A stretch of DNA of 35,725 nucleotides, taken from Nitrososphaeria archaeon (lineage in GTDB: Archaea; Thermoproteota; Nitrososphaeria; JACIWG01). This document shows positions 15,945 to 24,298 of this stretch, in pieces. The stretch is from contig JAOAKB010000006.1 in assembly GCA_026413865.1 (NCBI GenBank), forward strand, positions 1-35,725. The letters run 5' to 3'. A program made the position numbers and the translations under genes. Within the stretch, counting starts at the first letter, position 1; each line of letters opens with the position of its first letter. The notes below the pieces were generated by a model, which was not told the origin of the DNA, did no database searches, and was given only the letters and a program-made list of their open reading frames with translations.

Positions 15945-16238
15945 TTGGAAGAAAGATACCTATTTCCACAGGAAGTAAAATTAAACTTTATTGCAACAAA
16001 TGAAGGTTTTCTCGTCTTCAAAGATGGTGACATATTATCAGGTTTAAAGATAAATACACAGTTTTTGACAATTGTTATTGAAACGATTTCAGGCAAAAAT
16101 GTCGTAATAGCTAACCTTAACCTTTCTTCAAATTCTTCATTGGTTGTGTTTGGCGCAAAAGCAATGTCCGTTTCACCCTCAAATGAATCAGCTGTTGTCT
16201 ACATAGAATTTTATTCCAAAGACGACATACAAACATAG
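15945..16238 (+). CDS. Hypothetical beta-rich small protein
   Basis: This 97-residue protein of unknown family opens with a TTG start at 15945. The predicted pattern is alternating short strands (KLNFIAT, GFLVFKDGD, FLTIVIET, NVVIANLNL, SLVVFGAKAM, AVVYIEFYS) without cysteines or membrane segments, suggesting a small beta-barrel or sandwich. AT-rich TATA-like elements (TTTTTAAAC near 15908 and TTTTAAAC near 15924) precede it. The gene is divergent from the Hjc-like nuclease and convergent with the heat-shock regulator. I do not recognise it and propose no function. Confidence 0.6.
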   Translation: MEERYLFPQEVKLNFIATNEGFLVFKDGDILSGLKINTQFLTIVIETISGKNVVIANLNLSSNSSLVVFGAKAMSVSPSNESAVVYIEFYSKDDIQT

Positions 16239-16270
16239 CAAAAGATTAAAATAATAAAAAATTTAACTAT

Positions 16271-16717
16271 TTAAATACTATTTTCTATTCTTTCAAGCAT
16301 CTCAAGCTCTTTAAGTAGTTTAATCCTCTTCTTTTCCAGCTTTCTCAACTTAACCTTTAGTAACGCTTTTCTCATCCTTATATCCTCAATATCATAAGAT
16401 TCTTCTTCAACCTTGGGGTTAATTATGTAAAACTCTAGGCCTGCAATTTCTTCGTCAAGGAAAAATTTGGGTATAATCTTATACTTTAAATAATAGACCT
16501 TTTTAGGTCTACCCTCACTTCTCTCCCTAACATTTTTTGCCTCAATAATTTTTGCCTTCTCAAGTACGTCTAAATGTTTTAGGACTGCTGGAACACTAAT
16601 ATTTAATTCCTCCGCTATCTCTTCAATCGAAAGAGGTTTTTCCCTAAGCATGTCCAGTATCTTAAACCTGTTTAATGTTCCAATCATCTCCAGTAACTCT
16701 TCTATTGTTATGTTCAT
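16271..16717 (-). CDS. Winged-helix (ArsR-like) regulator divergent from hsp20-cdc48
   Basis: This 148-residue DNA-binding protein has an N-terminal winged helix-turn-helix (about residues 5-80): RFKILDML, LSIEEIAEELNISVPAVLKHLDVLEKAKII and a wing reaching RPKKVYYLK. A linker follows, then a long charged helix from about 110 to the end (RKALLKVKLRKLEKKRIKLLKELEMLE), which should form a dimerising coiled coil. Its position, divergent from hsp20 and cdc48 across 72 bp, mirrors the archaeal heat-shock repressor Phr of Pyrococcus, whose regulon includes hsp20 and an AAA+ ATPase. By analogy it should repress both the chaperone operon and itself through the palindrome at 16767-16778. The analogy in context is strong; orthology to Phr is not shown. 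Confidence 0.82.
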   Translation of the reverse strand: MNITIEELLEMIGTLNRFKILDMLREKPLSIEEIAEELNISVPAVLKHLDVLEKAKIIEAKNVRERSEGRPKKVYYLKYKIIPKFFLDEEIAGLEFYIINPKVEEESYDIEDIRMRKALLKVKLRKLEKKRIKLLKELEMLERIENSI

Positions 16718-16748
16718 GGTTCTATCGCTTCAGTATTGGATAGAAAGA

Positions 16749-16756
16749 TTTATAAA
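16749..16756. promoter_or_regulatory. Symmetric TATA box between regulator and hsp20
   Basis: TTTATAAA reads the same on both strands. It lies 33 bases before the hsp20 ATG (16790) and about 31 bases before the regulator ATG (16717). One box could therefore serve both divergent genes, or two overlapping promoters compete. The only other TATA-like sequence in the 72-bp gap is weak. Confidence 0.55.
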
Positions 16757-16766
16757 CTTAACTTTT

Positions 16767-16778
16767 GGTTAATTAACC
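16767..16778. promoter_or_regulatory. Palindromic operator candidate for the heat-shock regulator
   Basis: GGTTAATTAACC is a perfect 12-bp palindrome located between the TATA box and the hsp20 start, overlapping the expected transcription start. A dimeric winged-helix protein bound here would block RNA polymerase recruitment or start-site opening, as Phr does in Pyrococcus. Confidence 0.55.
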
Positions 16779-16789
16779 GGTGGTAAACT

Positions 16790-17293
16790 ATGTTTGATGA
16801 AAGAAGATTTGAAGAGTTCTTTGAAGAATTAGAAGAATTAATGGAGAAGACAATGGAAGACCTAGAGAAGTCCATAAAAAACCTACTAAAGAGCGACTAC
16901 ACTAAAACATTCTATAAACCAAAACTTTACGGCTTCTCCATACAATTAGATGAAAACGGTCTTCCAAAAATAACAAAATTCGGTGACAGCTTCCTAACGC
17001 CATCTGAAGAAAGAACACCATTTTACGATCAATACTTGGACAAGAACAGAAACCTACTAACAATAATATTCGAGGTACCCGGTGTCGAAAAAGAAGACAT
17101 TCAACTAAAATCTTCCTCAACAAAACTAATACTTGATGCAAAAAGTGAGGATCGAAAATATCATGCAGAAGTTGATCTAGAAGCTGAAGTTGATCCATCA
17201 ACAGCAACATGCTCTTTCAAAAACGGAATACTTACAGTATCTTTTAAGACAAAAAGCAAAGGCGATGAGTTTACAAATTTAAGTATAAGTTAA
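16790..17293 (+). CDS. hsp20: Small heat-shock protein Hsp20 (alpha-crystallin family)
   Basis: This 167-residue chaperone holds unfolded proteins. The N-terminal region (1-80) is helical and acidic (repeated FEE/LEE pattern) and should drive oligomerisation. The alpha-crystallin domain spans about 85-158, starting with NLLTIIFEVPGVEKEDIQL and ending with the hallmark segment CSFKNGILTVSF (A-x-x-x-N-G-V/I-L consensus). The tail ends NLSIS, a possible weak I-x-I docking motif. The gene is followed after 24 bp by cdc48, and the operon is headed by a TATA box with an embedded palindrome opposite a winged-helix regulator. Heat-inducible expression is inferred from this layout. Confidence 0.92.
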   Translation: MFDERRFEEFFEELEELMEKTMEDLEKSIKNLLKSDYTKTFYKPKLYGFSIQLDENGLPKITKFGDSFLTPSEERTPFYDQYLDKNRNLLTIIFEVPGVEKEDIQLKSSSTKLILDAKSEDRKYHAEVDLEAEVDPSTATCSFKNGILTVSFKTKSKGDEFTNLSIS

Positions 17294-17303
17294 ACAATAA
17301 TAT

Positions 17304-17312
17304 GGAGGTGAT
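17304..17312 (+). promoter_or_regulatory. Strong Shine-Dalgarno that sets the cdc48 TTG start
   Basis: GGAGGTGAT is a long match to the archaeal anti-Shine-Dalgarno and lies 5 bases before the TTG at 17318. It supports translation of cdc48 from the hsp20 transcript and confirms the non-ATG start. Confidence 0.7.
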
Positions 17313-17317
17313 AAAAG

Positions 17318-19486
17318 TTGAGTGAAGGTATAAGGCTTCAGGTAATGGAGGCTTACCCAAGGGATGTTGGAAGAGGTATAGCGAGAATCGACTATTCAGT
17401 CATGGATGCTCTTCAAGCTCACACTGGTGATGTTATAGAAATTAGAGGGCGAAAGAGAACTGTAGCAAAGGTTTTGCCTGTACACCCATCAGATGAAGGT
17501 AAGGATATTATAAGAATTGACGGTATCACAAGAAGTAATGCGGACGTCCCATTAGGCGATACTGTGATTGTTAGAAAGATTAACGCATTGCCTGCTGAAA
17601 AGGTAACATTAATTCCTCCAGAAGGGTATCCTCCTCTTGATAAAAGATACTTTTCTGAAGTTTTAGAAAGTATTGCAGTAACTAAAGGTGATAATATTAT
17701 AGTACCATATTTTGGAAGTAAGCTTATATTTAATGTCGCATCTGTTTACCCTAACGCTGACGCCGTAGTTATAACAAAAAGAACAGAATTTATAATTTCT
17801 GAAAAGAGTGCTGCATTACGTGGAATCCCACAGATAACTTATGAAGACATAGGTGGACTGAAGGATGAAATACAGAAGGTAAGAGAAATGATCGAATTAC
17901 CTTTAAGGCATCCGGAAATTTTTGAGAAACTTGGTATAGAGCCTCCAAAAGGTGTACTCTTGTATGGTCCTCCTGGTACTGGTAAGACACTGCTTGCAAA
18001 GGCTGTAGCAAACGAAAGTAATGCATACTTTATAAGTATAGGCGGCCCAGAAATCATGAGCAAATACTATGGTGAATCTGAGGCAAGACTAAGAGAAATC
18101 TTCAAGGAAGCAAAGGAAAAGGCTCCATCAATAATATTCATAGACGAAATAGACTCCATAGCTCCAAAACGTGAAGAAGTTACTGGAGAAGTTGAAAGAA
18201 GAGTTGTAAGCCAACTTCTCTCGCTGATGGATGGGCTTGAAGCCAGAGGAAAGGTAATAGTTATCGCCGCAACCAATAGACCTAATGCTCTTGACCCAGC
18301 TTTAAGGCGTCCTGGAAGATTCGATAGGGAAATCGAGATAAAGGTTCCTGACAAAAAGGGTAGGCTCGAAATTCTTCAAATACATACAAGAAATATGCCT
18401 TTAGCGCCTGATGTTGACCTCGAAAAGCTAGCTGCATTAACACACGGTTTTGTAGGTGCTGACCTAGAATATTTGTGCAAAGAAGCGGCAATGAAAGCGC
18501 TCAGGAGGGTGCTTCCAGAACTAAAGCTTGACGAGGATAGAATAGACTATGATACCCTAAACAAGCTTCAGGTAACAATGGCTGACTTTGAAAAAGCTCT
18601 TAAGGACGTTCAACCATCTGCACTTAGAGAAGTTTTCTTAGAAACTCCGAATGTCAGATGGACTGACATCGGTGGGCTAGAAAATGTGAAAAAGGAACTT
18701 CAAGAGGCTATAGAGTGGCCTCTAAAATTCCCAGAAGTATATAAGAAAGTAGGATACAAGATGCCTAAAGGTATACTCTTGTATGGTCCTCCTGGTACTG
18801 GTAAGACACTGCTTGCAAAGGCTGTAGCAACAGAAAGTGAAGTAAACTTCATAAGCGTAAGAGGGCCTGAACTACTATCAAAATGGGTTGGGGAATCAGA
18901 AAGAGGAATACGTGAAGTATTTAGAAAAGCAAGACAGGCAGCGCCATGTATAATATTCTTTGATGAAATAGACTCACTAGCACCTATAAGAGGTTATGGG
19001 CTAGGAGAAAGTATGGTTACAGAAAGAGTTGTAAGCCAACTCCTAACAGAATTGGATGGAATACAAGAATTGCAGGATGTAATCGTTCTTGCAGCAACAA
19101 ACCGAATAGACATGGTTGACCCAGCACTACTAAGAGCAGGAAGATTCGACAAACTAATATATGTGCCTCTCCCAGATAGGGCAGCAAGAAAACAGATACT
19201 TGAAATACACTTCAAAGGCAAGCCACTGTCTCCAGAAATAAGTATAGACAGGATCGCTGACATAACCGACGGTTTCTCAGGAGCAGACTTGGCTGCAATA
19301 GCAAATACAGCTGTATCGCTTGTGGTGCAAGAATTTGTATCAAAATATCCATCTCCAGATGAAGCTAAAAAGCATCTTGAAGAAGCAATGATAACACAGA
19401 AGCACATAGACCAGGCAATAAACAGAGTAAAAGCAACCAAGGAAGGACGATTGCCAGAAAAGGAGATAAAGCCCTACTATAGGTAA
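17318..19486 (+). CDS. cdc48: Cdc48/VAT AAA+ unfoldase
   Basis: This 722-residue hexameric ATPase pulls proteins apart and delivers them to the proteasome. The N-terminal substrate domain (double-psi barrel plus second lobe) covers about 1-165. D1 has Walker A G217PPGTGKT224 and Walker B IIFIDE (272-277); D2 has Walker A G490PPGTGKT497 and Walker B IIFFDE (545-550). The D1 sequence [22 protein letters not shown] carries sensor and arginine-finger residues, with a parallel set in D2. The C-terminus ends KPYYR, fitting the hydrophobic-Tyr-any (HbYX) tail that docks on 20S proteasomes. D1 and D2 share an exact 57-base stretch around the Walker A. Start TTG with a strong Shine-Dalgarno; in the hsp20 operon. 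Confidence 0.96.
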   Translation: MSEGIRLQVMEAYPRDVGRGIARIDYSVMDALQAHTGDVIEIRGRKRTVAKVLPVHPSDEGKDIIRIDGITRSNADVPLGDTVIVRKINALPAEKVTLIPPEGYPPLDKRYFSEVLESIAVTKGDNIIVPYFGSKLIFNVASVYPNADAVVITKRTEFIISEKSAALRGIPQITYEDIGGLKDEIQKVREMIELPLRHPEIFEKLGIEPPKGVLLYGPPGTGKTLLAKAVANESNAYFISIGGPEIMSKYYGESEARLREIFKEAKEKAPSIIFIDEIDSIAPKREEVTGEVERRVVSQLLSLMDGLEARGKVIVIAATNRPNALDPALRRPGRFDREIEIKVPDKKGRLEILQIHTRNMPLAPDVDLEKLAALTHGFVGADLEYLCKEAAMKALRRVLPELKLDEDRIDYDTLNKLQVTMADFEKALKDVQPSALREVFLETPNVRWTDIGGLENVKKELQEAIEWPLKFPEVYKKVGYKMPKGILLYGPPGTGKTLLAKAVATESEVNFISVRGPELLSKWVGESERGIREVFRKARQAAPCIIFFDEIDSLAPIRGYGLGESMVTERVVSQLLTELDGIQELQDVIVLAATNRIDMVDPALLRAGRFDKLIYVPLPDRAARKQILEIHFKGKPLSPEISIDRIADITDGFSGADLAAIANTAVSLVVQEFVSKYPSPDEAKKHLEEAMITQKHIDQAINRVKATKEGRLPEKEIKPYYR
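17955..18011 (+). repeat. 57-base direct repeat, copy in cdc48 D1
   Basis: These bases are identical to 18774-18830 in D2, including all synonymous third positions, across codons for the Walker A loop and the helix after it. Bases just outside differ (for example GTG versus ATA codons before it). Neighbouring D1 and D2 sequence is far less alike, so this looks like intragenic gene conversion. Confidence 0.75.
18774..18830 (+). repeat. 57-base direct repeat, copy in cdc48 D2
   Basis: This is the second copy of the exact repeat found at 17955-18011. It lies in the same reading frame and at the same structural position (P-loop) of the second ATPase domain. Confidence 0.75.
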
Positions 19487-19524
19487 CAAACCATTTATTA
19501 CACTCTTATTTTTCACCCTTTTTG

Positions 19525-21105
19525 ATGCAAATAATTGGAAAAGGAACATGGATTGACCTTGTAGCATATAAGGTTATAGAAAGAGAAAAAAGTCTAGGCC
19601 GCTCTCTCAACCTCATTCGGGTAGAAAGTGGTTTAGGCGCCTCAGGAATACCACATATAGGTAGTCTAGCTGATGCTGCAAGGGCTGCTGCAGTAAAACT
19701 TGCACTAGAAAATTTAGGCTACAAATCTGAGTTTATAGCATTTTCAGATGACATGGATGGACTAAGAAAGGTTCCTCAAGGTCTACCAGAATGGTTAAGC
19801 AATTACCTCGCCTATCCAGTTTCATCTATTCCAGACCCATTCAAGTGCCATGAAAGTTATGGTTCACATATGAGCTCAATGCTTATTGATGCTATGGAAA
19901 AATGTGGTATAGAATTCAAATTTATGAGTGGTAGAGATGCTTACAGGGGTGGCGTGTACACAAAACAGGCTGTAAAAATTTTAGAAAACTGGGAAAAAAT
20001 AGGTCAAGCTATAGAAGAAATTACAGGACAAACAAAATTTAGAAACCAGCTTCCATATTTTCCAATATGTGAAAACTGCCACAGAATATATCTTCCAAAA
20101 GCTATATCATACGATATAAAAACTCAAAAGGTTGCATACAAGTGTGAGGGAACAGAAATTAGGAAAAAGTTTATCAAGGGCTGCGGTCACGAGGGTGAAA
20201 CAAAAGTTGACAGTGATCAAGGTAAGCTGGCTTGGAAAGTGGAATTTGCAGCAAGATGGGCTTCACTGGACATAAGATATGAAGCATACGGCAAAGACAT
20301 CGCCGACTCTGTAAAGGTAAACGATTGGGTTGCAGACAACATATTAGGCTTCCCGCACCCATATCATGTACGATATGAAATGTTTTTAGACAAAAGTGGG
20401 AAAAAAATTTCAAAATCGGCTGGAAACGTTTTCACTCCTCAAATGTGGTTAAGGTATGGAACACCTCAATCTCTACTGCTTCTACTCTACAAAAGAATAG
20501 TTGGAACACGAACTCTTTCAATAGAAGATATACCAAATTACATGGATGAAGTTGACCAAATTGAGGAAATATACTTTAGCAAAAAAGAGCCTTCAAGTAT
20601 GTGGGAAATAAAACTTAGAGGATTATACGAGTATATTCATCTTCTAAAACCTCCTGAAAAGCCATCAAAACATATACCATACTCTCTACTAGTACAATTG
20701 TGTGCAATCGCACCAGAAGGGAAAGAAATAGAATATGTTGCAAACAAGCTAAAACAATATGGCATGATAAAAGAAGCTGATGAGATTATTGTACAAAGAA
20801 TAAGGTTGGCACTAAACTGGGCAAAAGAAATGCATGAAGTCAAAAGAGAGAAGATACAATTAAATGAGAAAGAAAAACAGATGATAAAAGAACTGCTCAA
20901 CACGCTAACAAATGATCCAAAAGAATCACAGCAAGCAATATTTCAAACAGCAAAAAAATATGAAGTAGAACCAAAAGACTTCTTCAAAACATTATACAAA
21001 ATACTCTTAGGCACAGAAAGCGGTCCAAGACTTGGCCCATATATAGTTGACATAGGCTTAGAAAAGGCTCGTGCAATACTAATGCAAGCAATAGAAAGTA
21101 GCTAA
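19525..21105 (+). CDS. lysS: Lysyl-tRNA synthetase, class I
   Basis: This is the archaeal class I LysRS of 526 residues, charging tRNA-Lys. The HIGH-like motif reads PHIGSL (about residues 43-48) and the KMSKS-like loop reads KISKS (294-298). Between them a zinc-ribbon-like insertion has Cys 182, 185, 207 and 220 with His 222. The C-terminal half is helical, as expected for the anticodon-binding bundle. The ATG at 19525 is preferred to the TTG one codon earlier. A TATA-like TTTATTA at about 19494-19500 is at leaderless distance. It lies 38 bp after cdc48. Class I LysRS is typical of most archaea and a minority of bacteria, supporting archaeal origin. Confidence 0.95.
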   Translation: MQIIGKGTWIDLVAYKVIEREKSLGRSLNLIRVESGLGASGIPHIGSLADAARAAAVKLALENLGYKSEFIAFSDDMDGLRKVPQGLPEWLSNYLAYPVSSIPDPFKCHESYGSHMSSMLIDAMEKCGIEFKFMSGRDAYRGGVYTKQAVKILENWEKIGQAIEEITGQTKFRNQLPYFPICENCHRIYLPKAISYDIKTQKVAYKCEGTEIRKKFIKGCGHEGETKVDSDQGKLAWKVEFAARWASLDIRYEAYGKDIADSVKVNDWVADNILGFPHPYHVRYEMFLDKSGKKISKSAGNVFTPQMWLRYGTPQSLLLLLYKRIVGTRTLSIEDIPNYMDEVDQIEEIYFSKKEPSSMWEIKLRGLYEYIHLLKPPEKPSKHIPYSLLVQLCAIAPEGKEIEYVANKLKQYGMIKEADEIIVQRIRLALNWAKEMHEVKREKIQLNEKEKQMIKELLNTLTNDPKESQQAIFQTAKKYEVEPKDFFKTLYKILLGTESGPRLGPYIVDIGLEKARAILMQAIESS

Positions 21106-21141
21106 AAAATACTACTAAATATTTTTTAAGCAAAATAACTA

Positions 21142-21149
21142 TTTTTTTT
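21142..21149 (+). terminator. T-run downstream of lysS
   Basis: Eight T in a row, preceded by another T-rich stretch at about 21120-21127, fits an archaeal U-tract terminator after lysS. No strong hairpin is needed in archaea. Confidence 0.35.
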
Positions 21150-21193
21150 ATACCATCAGCCTAATTTAAACAATATCATAAAGGGAAAACAAT

Positions 21194-21523
21194 ATGGACA
21201 AAATGCAGATAAAATTAACTAAAAATATTATAAAAGAATATAAGGAACTTTACAACACGCTAGGAATGGCAAAAAACACCATCAATTCAAGAGAAATGAA
21301 GAAGAACTTCCAAAAAGTATCAAATAAAAACAAAACAAATATTGGAAACAAGATAACATCCGTTGGCATAGCATTAATCGCGTTTCCGGATCCAACAATC
21401 TCAGATATTATTGGAAGTGCACTCATACTTTCAGGACAGTACATTCAAAGAAGGTCTCCTATTGGAATAGAAGATGTCTACAAACAGTTTAATAAAATAA
21501 GTTCTTCACTAAAAATATTCTAA
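21194..21523 (+). CDS. Hypothetical small protein with hydrophobic hairpin
   Basis: This 109-residue protein of unknown family has a lysine/asparagine-rich, helical N-terminal half (1-55). Two short hydrophobic stretches (about 58-68 and 74-86) follow, separated by FPDPTISD, then a charged tail. It could be membrane-attached through a short hairpin. There are no cysteines or known motifs. The gene sits alone between lysS and the histidine kinase, each with its own AT-rich upstream region. I do not recognise it. Confidence 0.55.
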   Translation: MDKMQIKLTKNIIKEYKELYNTLGMAKNTINSREMKKNFQKVSNKNKTNIGNKITSVGIALIAFPDPTISDIIGSALILSGQYIQRRSPIGIEDVYKQFNKISSSLKIF

Positions 21524-21546
21524 AATAATATTAATTCCATTAAATG

Positions 21547-21577
21547 TTTTTATAAAGCAAAATTATATTCTAGAATA
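21547..21577 (+). promoter_or_regulatory. Kinase gene promoter with 12-bp palindrome
   Basis: TATA-like TTTTTATAAAG (21547-21557) is followed by the perfect palindrome TATTCTAGAATA (21566-21577), located between the TATA box and the expected transcription start. The half-site TAGAATAG recurs at 21592-21599. Such placement suits a repressor site, but this is inference. Confidence 0.4.
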
Positions 21578-21636
21578 GCGCAATGTTTAAATAGAATAGA
21601 AAATAAGGTATCTTATCACGAAGGTGCCTTAAGCAA

Positions 21637-23274
21637 TTGTACTCCTATAGCACGTTAATCGAAACTTTGCTTTCATCTATAACTGATTTAGAGCACGTTT
21701 CTAAAAAGGTTCTAGATGCTGCTAAGGCAGCCACTGGGAGTAGACACGGGTTTGTGGGTATTATTGATCATACTACTAAAGCCTTGATGATCAAAACCTT
21801 CAGCCGCTTAGAAGACTGTTTTATGAAAGAAAAAATTTCAACTTTTTATCCTGACGAAAGTGGACGCTATCCTGCTCTATTCGGTTATGCCATAAATGAA
21901 AGAAAAGCTTTTTTCACAAATAATCCCAAAGTGCATCCTGCATCAAAGGGTGTTCCAGAAGACCATATTCCAATAGAACGCTTTCTAGCAGTGCCATTAA
22001 TTCTAAACGATAGGGTTCTTGGACTGATCGCATTAGCAAATCCTGAAAAAGATTATACAGAAGAAGATTTGGGAAAGGTAAAAATTATTGGAAGATATTT
22101 TGCATTGGTGCTAGACCACTATTGGTTTGAAGAAGAACTTAGGGTTTCAAAAGCATTTTATGAAATCCTATTTGATGACTCACCATTACCAATAATAGTT
22201 GTAGAAGAAAATGATATCATTTCACAAGTGAGTAAGGCATTTGAAGAGCAAACAGGATACACTAAAGAAGAAACTGTTGGGAAAATAAGATGGCAACAGC
22301 TTGTGCATGAAAAAGAAATTAAAAGGTTGACTGAATACAGAAAGAAAAGATTAGCTGGAGAACCAGCGCCCAAAGTCTATGAATGTCAAGCAATTTATAA
22401 AGATAAAAGTGTCCATAATGTGCTAGTATATTCAAAAATTGTTCCTGGAACAAAAAAGACTATTGCAGCATGGTTAGACATAACTAAAGAAAAGAAACTT
22501 TTTAAGAAGATAAAACGTCAGCAGAAAAAGCTTGAAGCCTATACTCGTAACCTTGAAAAGTTGGTTGAAGAAAAGGTGAAAGAACTTCGTGAAAAGGAAA
22601 TGCTTGCAACATTAGGTCAGATGACCTTAATGGTAGCCCATGACCTAAGAAATCCACTTCAGGCTATAGCAAACTACAATTTCCTATTAAATGAGGCAGT
22701 AAAATATTCTGAACTACCAAACGATTTAAAAGAAAGTTTCACAAAATACATTCAACTTATAGAAAAAAACATATTCTACACAAACAAGATAGTAAATGAC
22801 CTACAATATCTTGGGAAAAAGGAGGCAAAACTTGAACCAGTGAACCTACAGACTATAGTGGAAGAAGCCCTCAAACAGGTTCCAAAATCAGAATGTATAA
22901 AAATAATATTGGATGTAGACAATATTCAAACGCAACTTGATTCTGTTCTAATTATAAGAGCTTTATCTAATATTATATCGAATAGTGTACAGGCTATGCC
23001 AGAAGGCGGTACATTAACAATAAAGGCAAAATTAAGAAATACTCATATAGAGTTTACTGTTATAGATACTGGCATAGGAATGTCAGAAGAAGTGAAGAAG
23101 AACCTGTTTAAACCATTCTATACAACAAAATCTAAAGGCATGGGCTTAGGCCTAACACTGGTAAAGCATGTAGTAGACCTACACCAAGGAACAATTGAAG
23201 TGGAAAGCGAACCAAACAAAGGAACAAAAATAACAATAAAAATACCAAGCATAAAAGTTTTTCCTACCACGTAG
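21637..23274 (+). CDS. Soluble GAF-PAS sensor histidine kinase
   Basis: The product is a 545-residue cytoplasmic two-component kinase without membrane segments. A GAF-like domain spans about residues 8-165 (VSKKVLDAAKAATGS, then FLAVPLILNDRVLGLIALANP). A PAS domain spans about 172-285 (FYEILFDDSPLPIIVV, ending AAWLDITKEK). A charged coiled coil spans about 285-325. The dimerisation/phosphoacceptor helix has H335 in HDLRNPLQ; the ATPase domain has NIISNSVQAM (N box), DTGIGMS (G1), PFYTTKSKGMGLGLTLVK (F/G2) and GTKITIKIP. There is no adjacent response regulator, so it is an orphan kinase whose partner lies elsewhere. Start TTG, with a GGTG about 10 bases upstream. Two-component genes in archaea are generally acquired from bacteria. 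Confidence 0.92.
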   Translation: MYSYSTLIETLLSSITDLEHVSKKVLDAAKAATGSRHGFVGIIDHTTKALMIKTFSRLEDCFMKEKISTFYPDESGRYPALFGYAINERKAFFTNNPKVHPASKGVPEDHIPIERFLAVPLILNDRVLGLIALANPEKDYTEEDLGKVKIIGRYFALVLDHYWFEEELRVSKAFYEILFDDSPLPIIVVEENDIISQVSKAFEEQTGYTKEETVGKIRWQQLVHEKEIKRLTEYRKKRLAGEPAPKVYECQAIYKDKSVHNVLVYSKIVPGTKKTIAAWLDITKEKKLFKKIKRQQKKLEAYTRNLEKLVEEKVKELREKEMLATLGQMTLMVAHDLRNPLQAIANYNFLLNEAVKYSELPNDLKESFTKYIQLIEKNIFYTNKIVNDLQYLGKKEAKLEPVNLQTIVEEALKQVPKSECIKIILDVDNIQTQLDSVLIIRALSNIISNSVQAMPEGGTLTIKAKLRNTHIEFTVIDTGIGMSEEVKKNLFKPFYTTKSKGMGLGLTLVKHVVDLHQGTIEVESEPNKGTKITIKIPSIKVFPTT

Positions 23275-23276
23275 TC

Positions 23277-23283
23277 TTTTTTT
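23277..23283 (+). terminator. T7 run after the histidine kinase
   Basis: Seven T start three bases after the kinase stop codon. A U-tract terminator is likely. The following 250 bp to the tRNA hold no convincing gene, only the palindrome at 23479-23492 and the tRNA promoter. Confidence 0.35.
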
Positions 23284-23478
23284 GAATACACTAAATTGGG
23301 GATACTGTAAAAGTAAAGCTGACCATATAGTTTTAGATAATAATCAATGAACCTTTATCTACTCTAGGCAGAAAAGGGTTTTGCGATGAAAACATTTTCC
23401 TTAAAAGAACTTGCCCTATTAAACCTGAATATATCCTCAATATTCTAAAGGAATGCAATCTATTCCCTCAAAATTAAA

Positions 23479-23492
23479 ATTCTATATAGAAT
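23479..23492. repeat. 14-bp perfect palindrome upstream of tRNA-Arg
   Basis: ATTCTATATAGAAT is self-complementary and contains the TAGAATAG half-site (23487-23494) also seen twice in front of the histidine kinase gene. It lies just upstream of the tRNA TATA box. Role unknown. Confidence 0.35.
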
Positions 23493-23498
23493 AGAACC

Positions 23499-23512
23499 AA
23501 TTAAATATAAAA
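23499..23512 (+). promoter_or_regulatory. TATA box of tRNA-Arg
   Basis: The AT-rich TTAAATATAA run at 23501-23510 is about 27-36 bases before the tRNA 5' end, the usual archaeal distance. Confidence 0.5.
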
Positions 23513-23536
23513 AAGTCAAACCTATATATGATGTGT

Positions 23537-23612
23537 GGGCCCGTGGCCCAGAATGGACTAAGGCATCGGCCTGCGGAGCCGAAGATCGTGGGTTCAAGTC
23601 CCACCGGGCCCG
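23537..23612 (+). tRNA. tRNA-Arg, anticodon GCG
   Basis: The full cloverleaf can be folded. The 7-bp acceptor GGGCCCG (23537-23543) pairs with CGGGCCC (23605-23611), and the discriminator is G. The D arm begins at 23546. The anticodon stem TCGGC/GCCGA encloses the loop CTGCGGA, so the anticodon is GCG (23573-23575), reading CGC and CGT. The T arm is GTGGG/CCCAC with loop TTCAAGT. The gene has no intron and the encoded end lacks CCA. Its stems are nearly all G-C in an AT-rich genome, a mark of thermophily. Confidence 0.96.
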
Positions 23613-23667
23613 TTAAAGACTTCAAAATTAGATTCAGAAGAATAATTTTATTTTACTGACAAACGTC

Positions 23668-24090
23668 TTACTCATAACAATTTTTACTGCATCCAGAATT
23701 TAGTAATTGGATTGCAGCAGTAAGTCCTGCCTTTACAATAATCTCAGATGGAATTGTTTCATATATTTGTTCTCCAATATTAACTGTTCTACATTCATAT
23801 GGTTCACAGACATCGCAGCAAGAACTTTGGCCAACATTTCCTCCAAAATATTCTTCCAAAGGTCTATCGTTGATCCAAATTCTATTAGATTCTAGAGGGT
23901 TATTCTCAAACTCTTTAATGGATAATACATCTTTTTCTAAGACAACTTTTATTCCTAATGGAGAAAGAGCTTGCCTAAGAGTGGAAACAGCTTTCTCAAG
24001 TTCTTTTTCAGTTGAACTGCATCTTGGGCATGTGTTTCCTTCGAATATTAATCTTTGCCATCTAATTTTTAATTCCTTTTTCTTACTCAT
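23668..24090 (-). CDS. DUF2703-family cysteine-rich protein
   Basis: This 140-residue protein matches what I know of the DUF2703 family, probably thioredoxin-like: KIRWQRLI, TCPRCSSTE (a C-x-x-C pair early on, after the first strand), LSPLGIKVVLEKD, ESNRIWINDRPLEEY, SSCCDVCEPYECRTV and IPSEIIVKAG. Ten or so cysteines, including a C-terminal GCSKNC, suggest metal or redox chemistry. The TATA box TTTATATA (about 24114-24121) is about 28 bases from the Met at 24090, favouring that start over the in-frame ATG at 24099. It is divergent from the TspO-like gene across about 230 bp. Function is unknown; a role with thiols or heavy metals is speculation. Confidence 0.78.
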   Translation of the reverse strand: MSKKKELKIRWQRLIFEGNTCPRCSSTEKELEKAVSTLRQALSPLGIKVVLEKDVLSIKEFENNPLESNRIWINDRPLEEYFGGNVGQSSCCDVCEPYECRTVNIGEQIYETIPSEIIVKAGLTAAIQLLNSGCSKNCYE

Positions 24091-24298
24091 ATTGTCCATT
24101 CCATTTATCTATGGTATATAAATCTTGTTAGATTTGTGTTGATTTAAATTATGTTTTGTTTTGATCATCTTCATTCCTCTCATGTTTTGATCTTTCTCTT
24201 TTAGAATTTATTGACAGTTTTCTTTGCTTTAATATAAAAATTTATCTAAATAAATTGTTTTCAAAAATATTACATAGTTTATTCATCTTATCTCAAAA

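Noticed and set aside
18994-19440. Long minus-strand ORF (148 codons) opposite cdc48 D2, and others opposite ppsA
   Set aside because: Shadows created by codon bias of strongly conserved genes; serine-rich products without domain features.
23385-23447. 20-codon ATG frame between the histidine kinase and tRNA-Arg
   Set aside because: Very short, no Shine-Dalgarno, no TATA at suitable distance.
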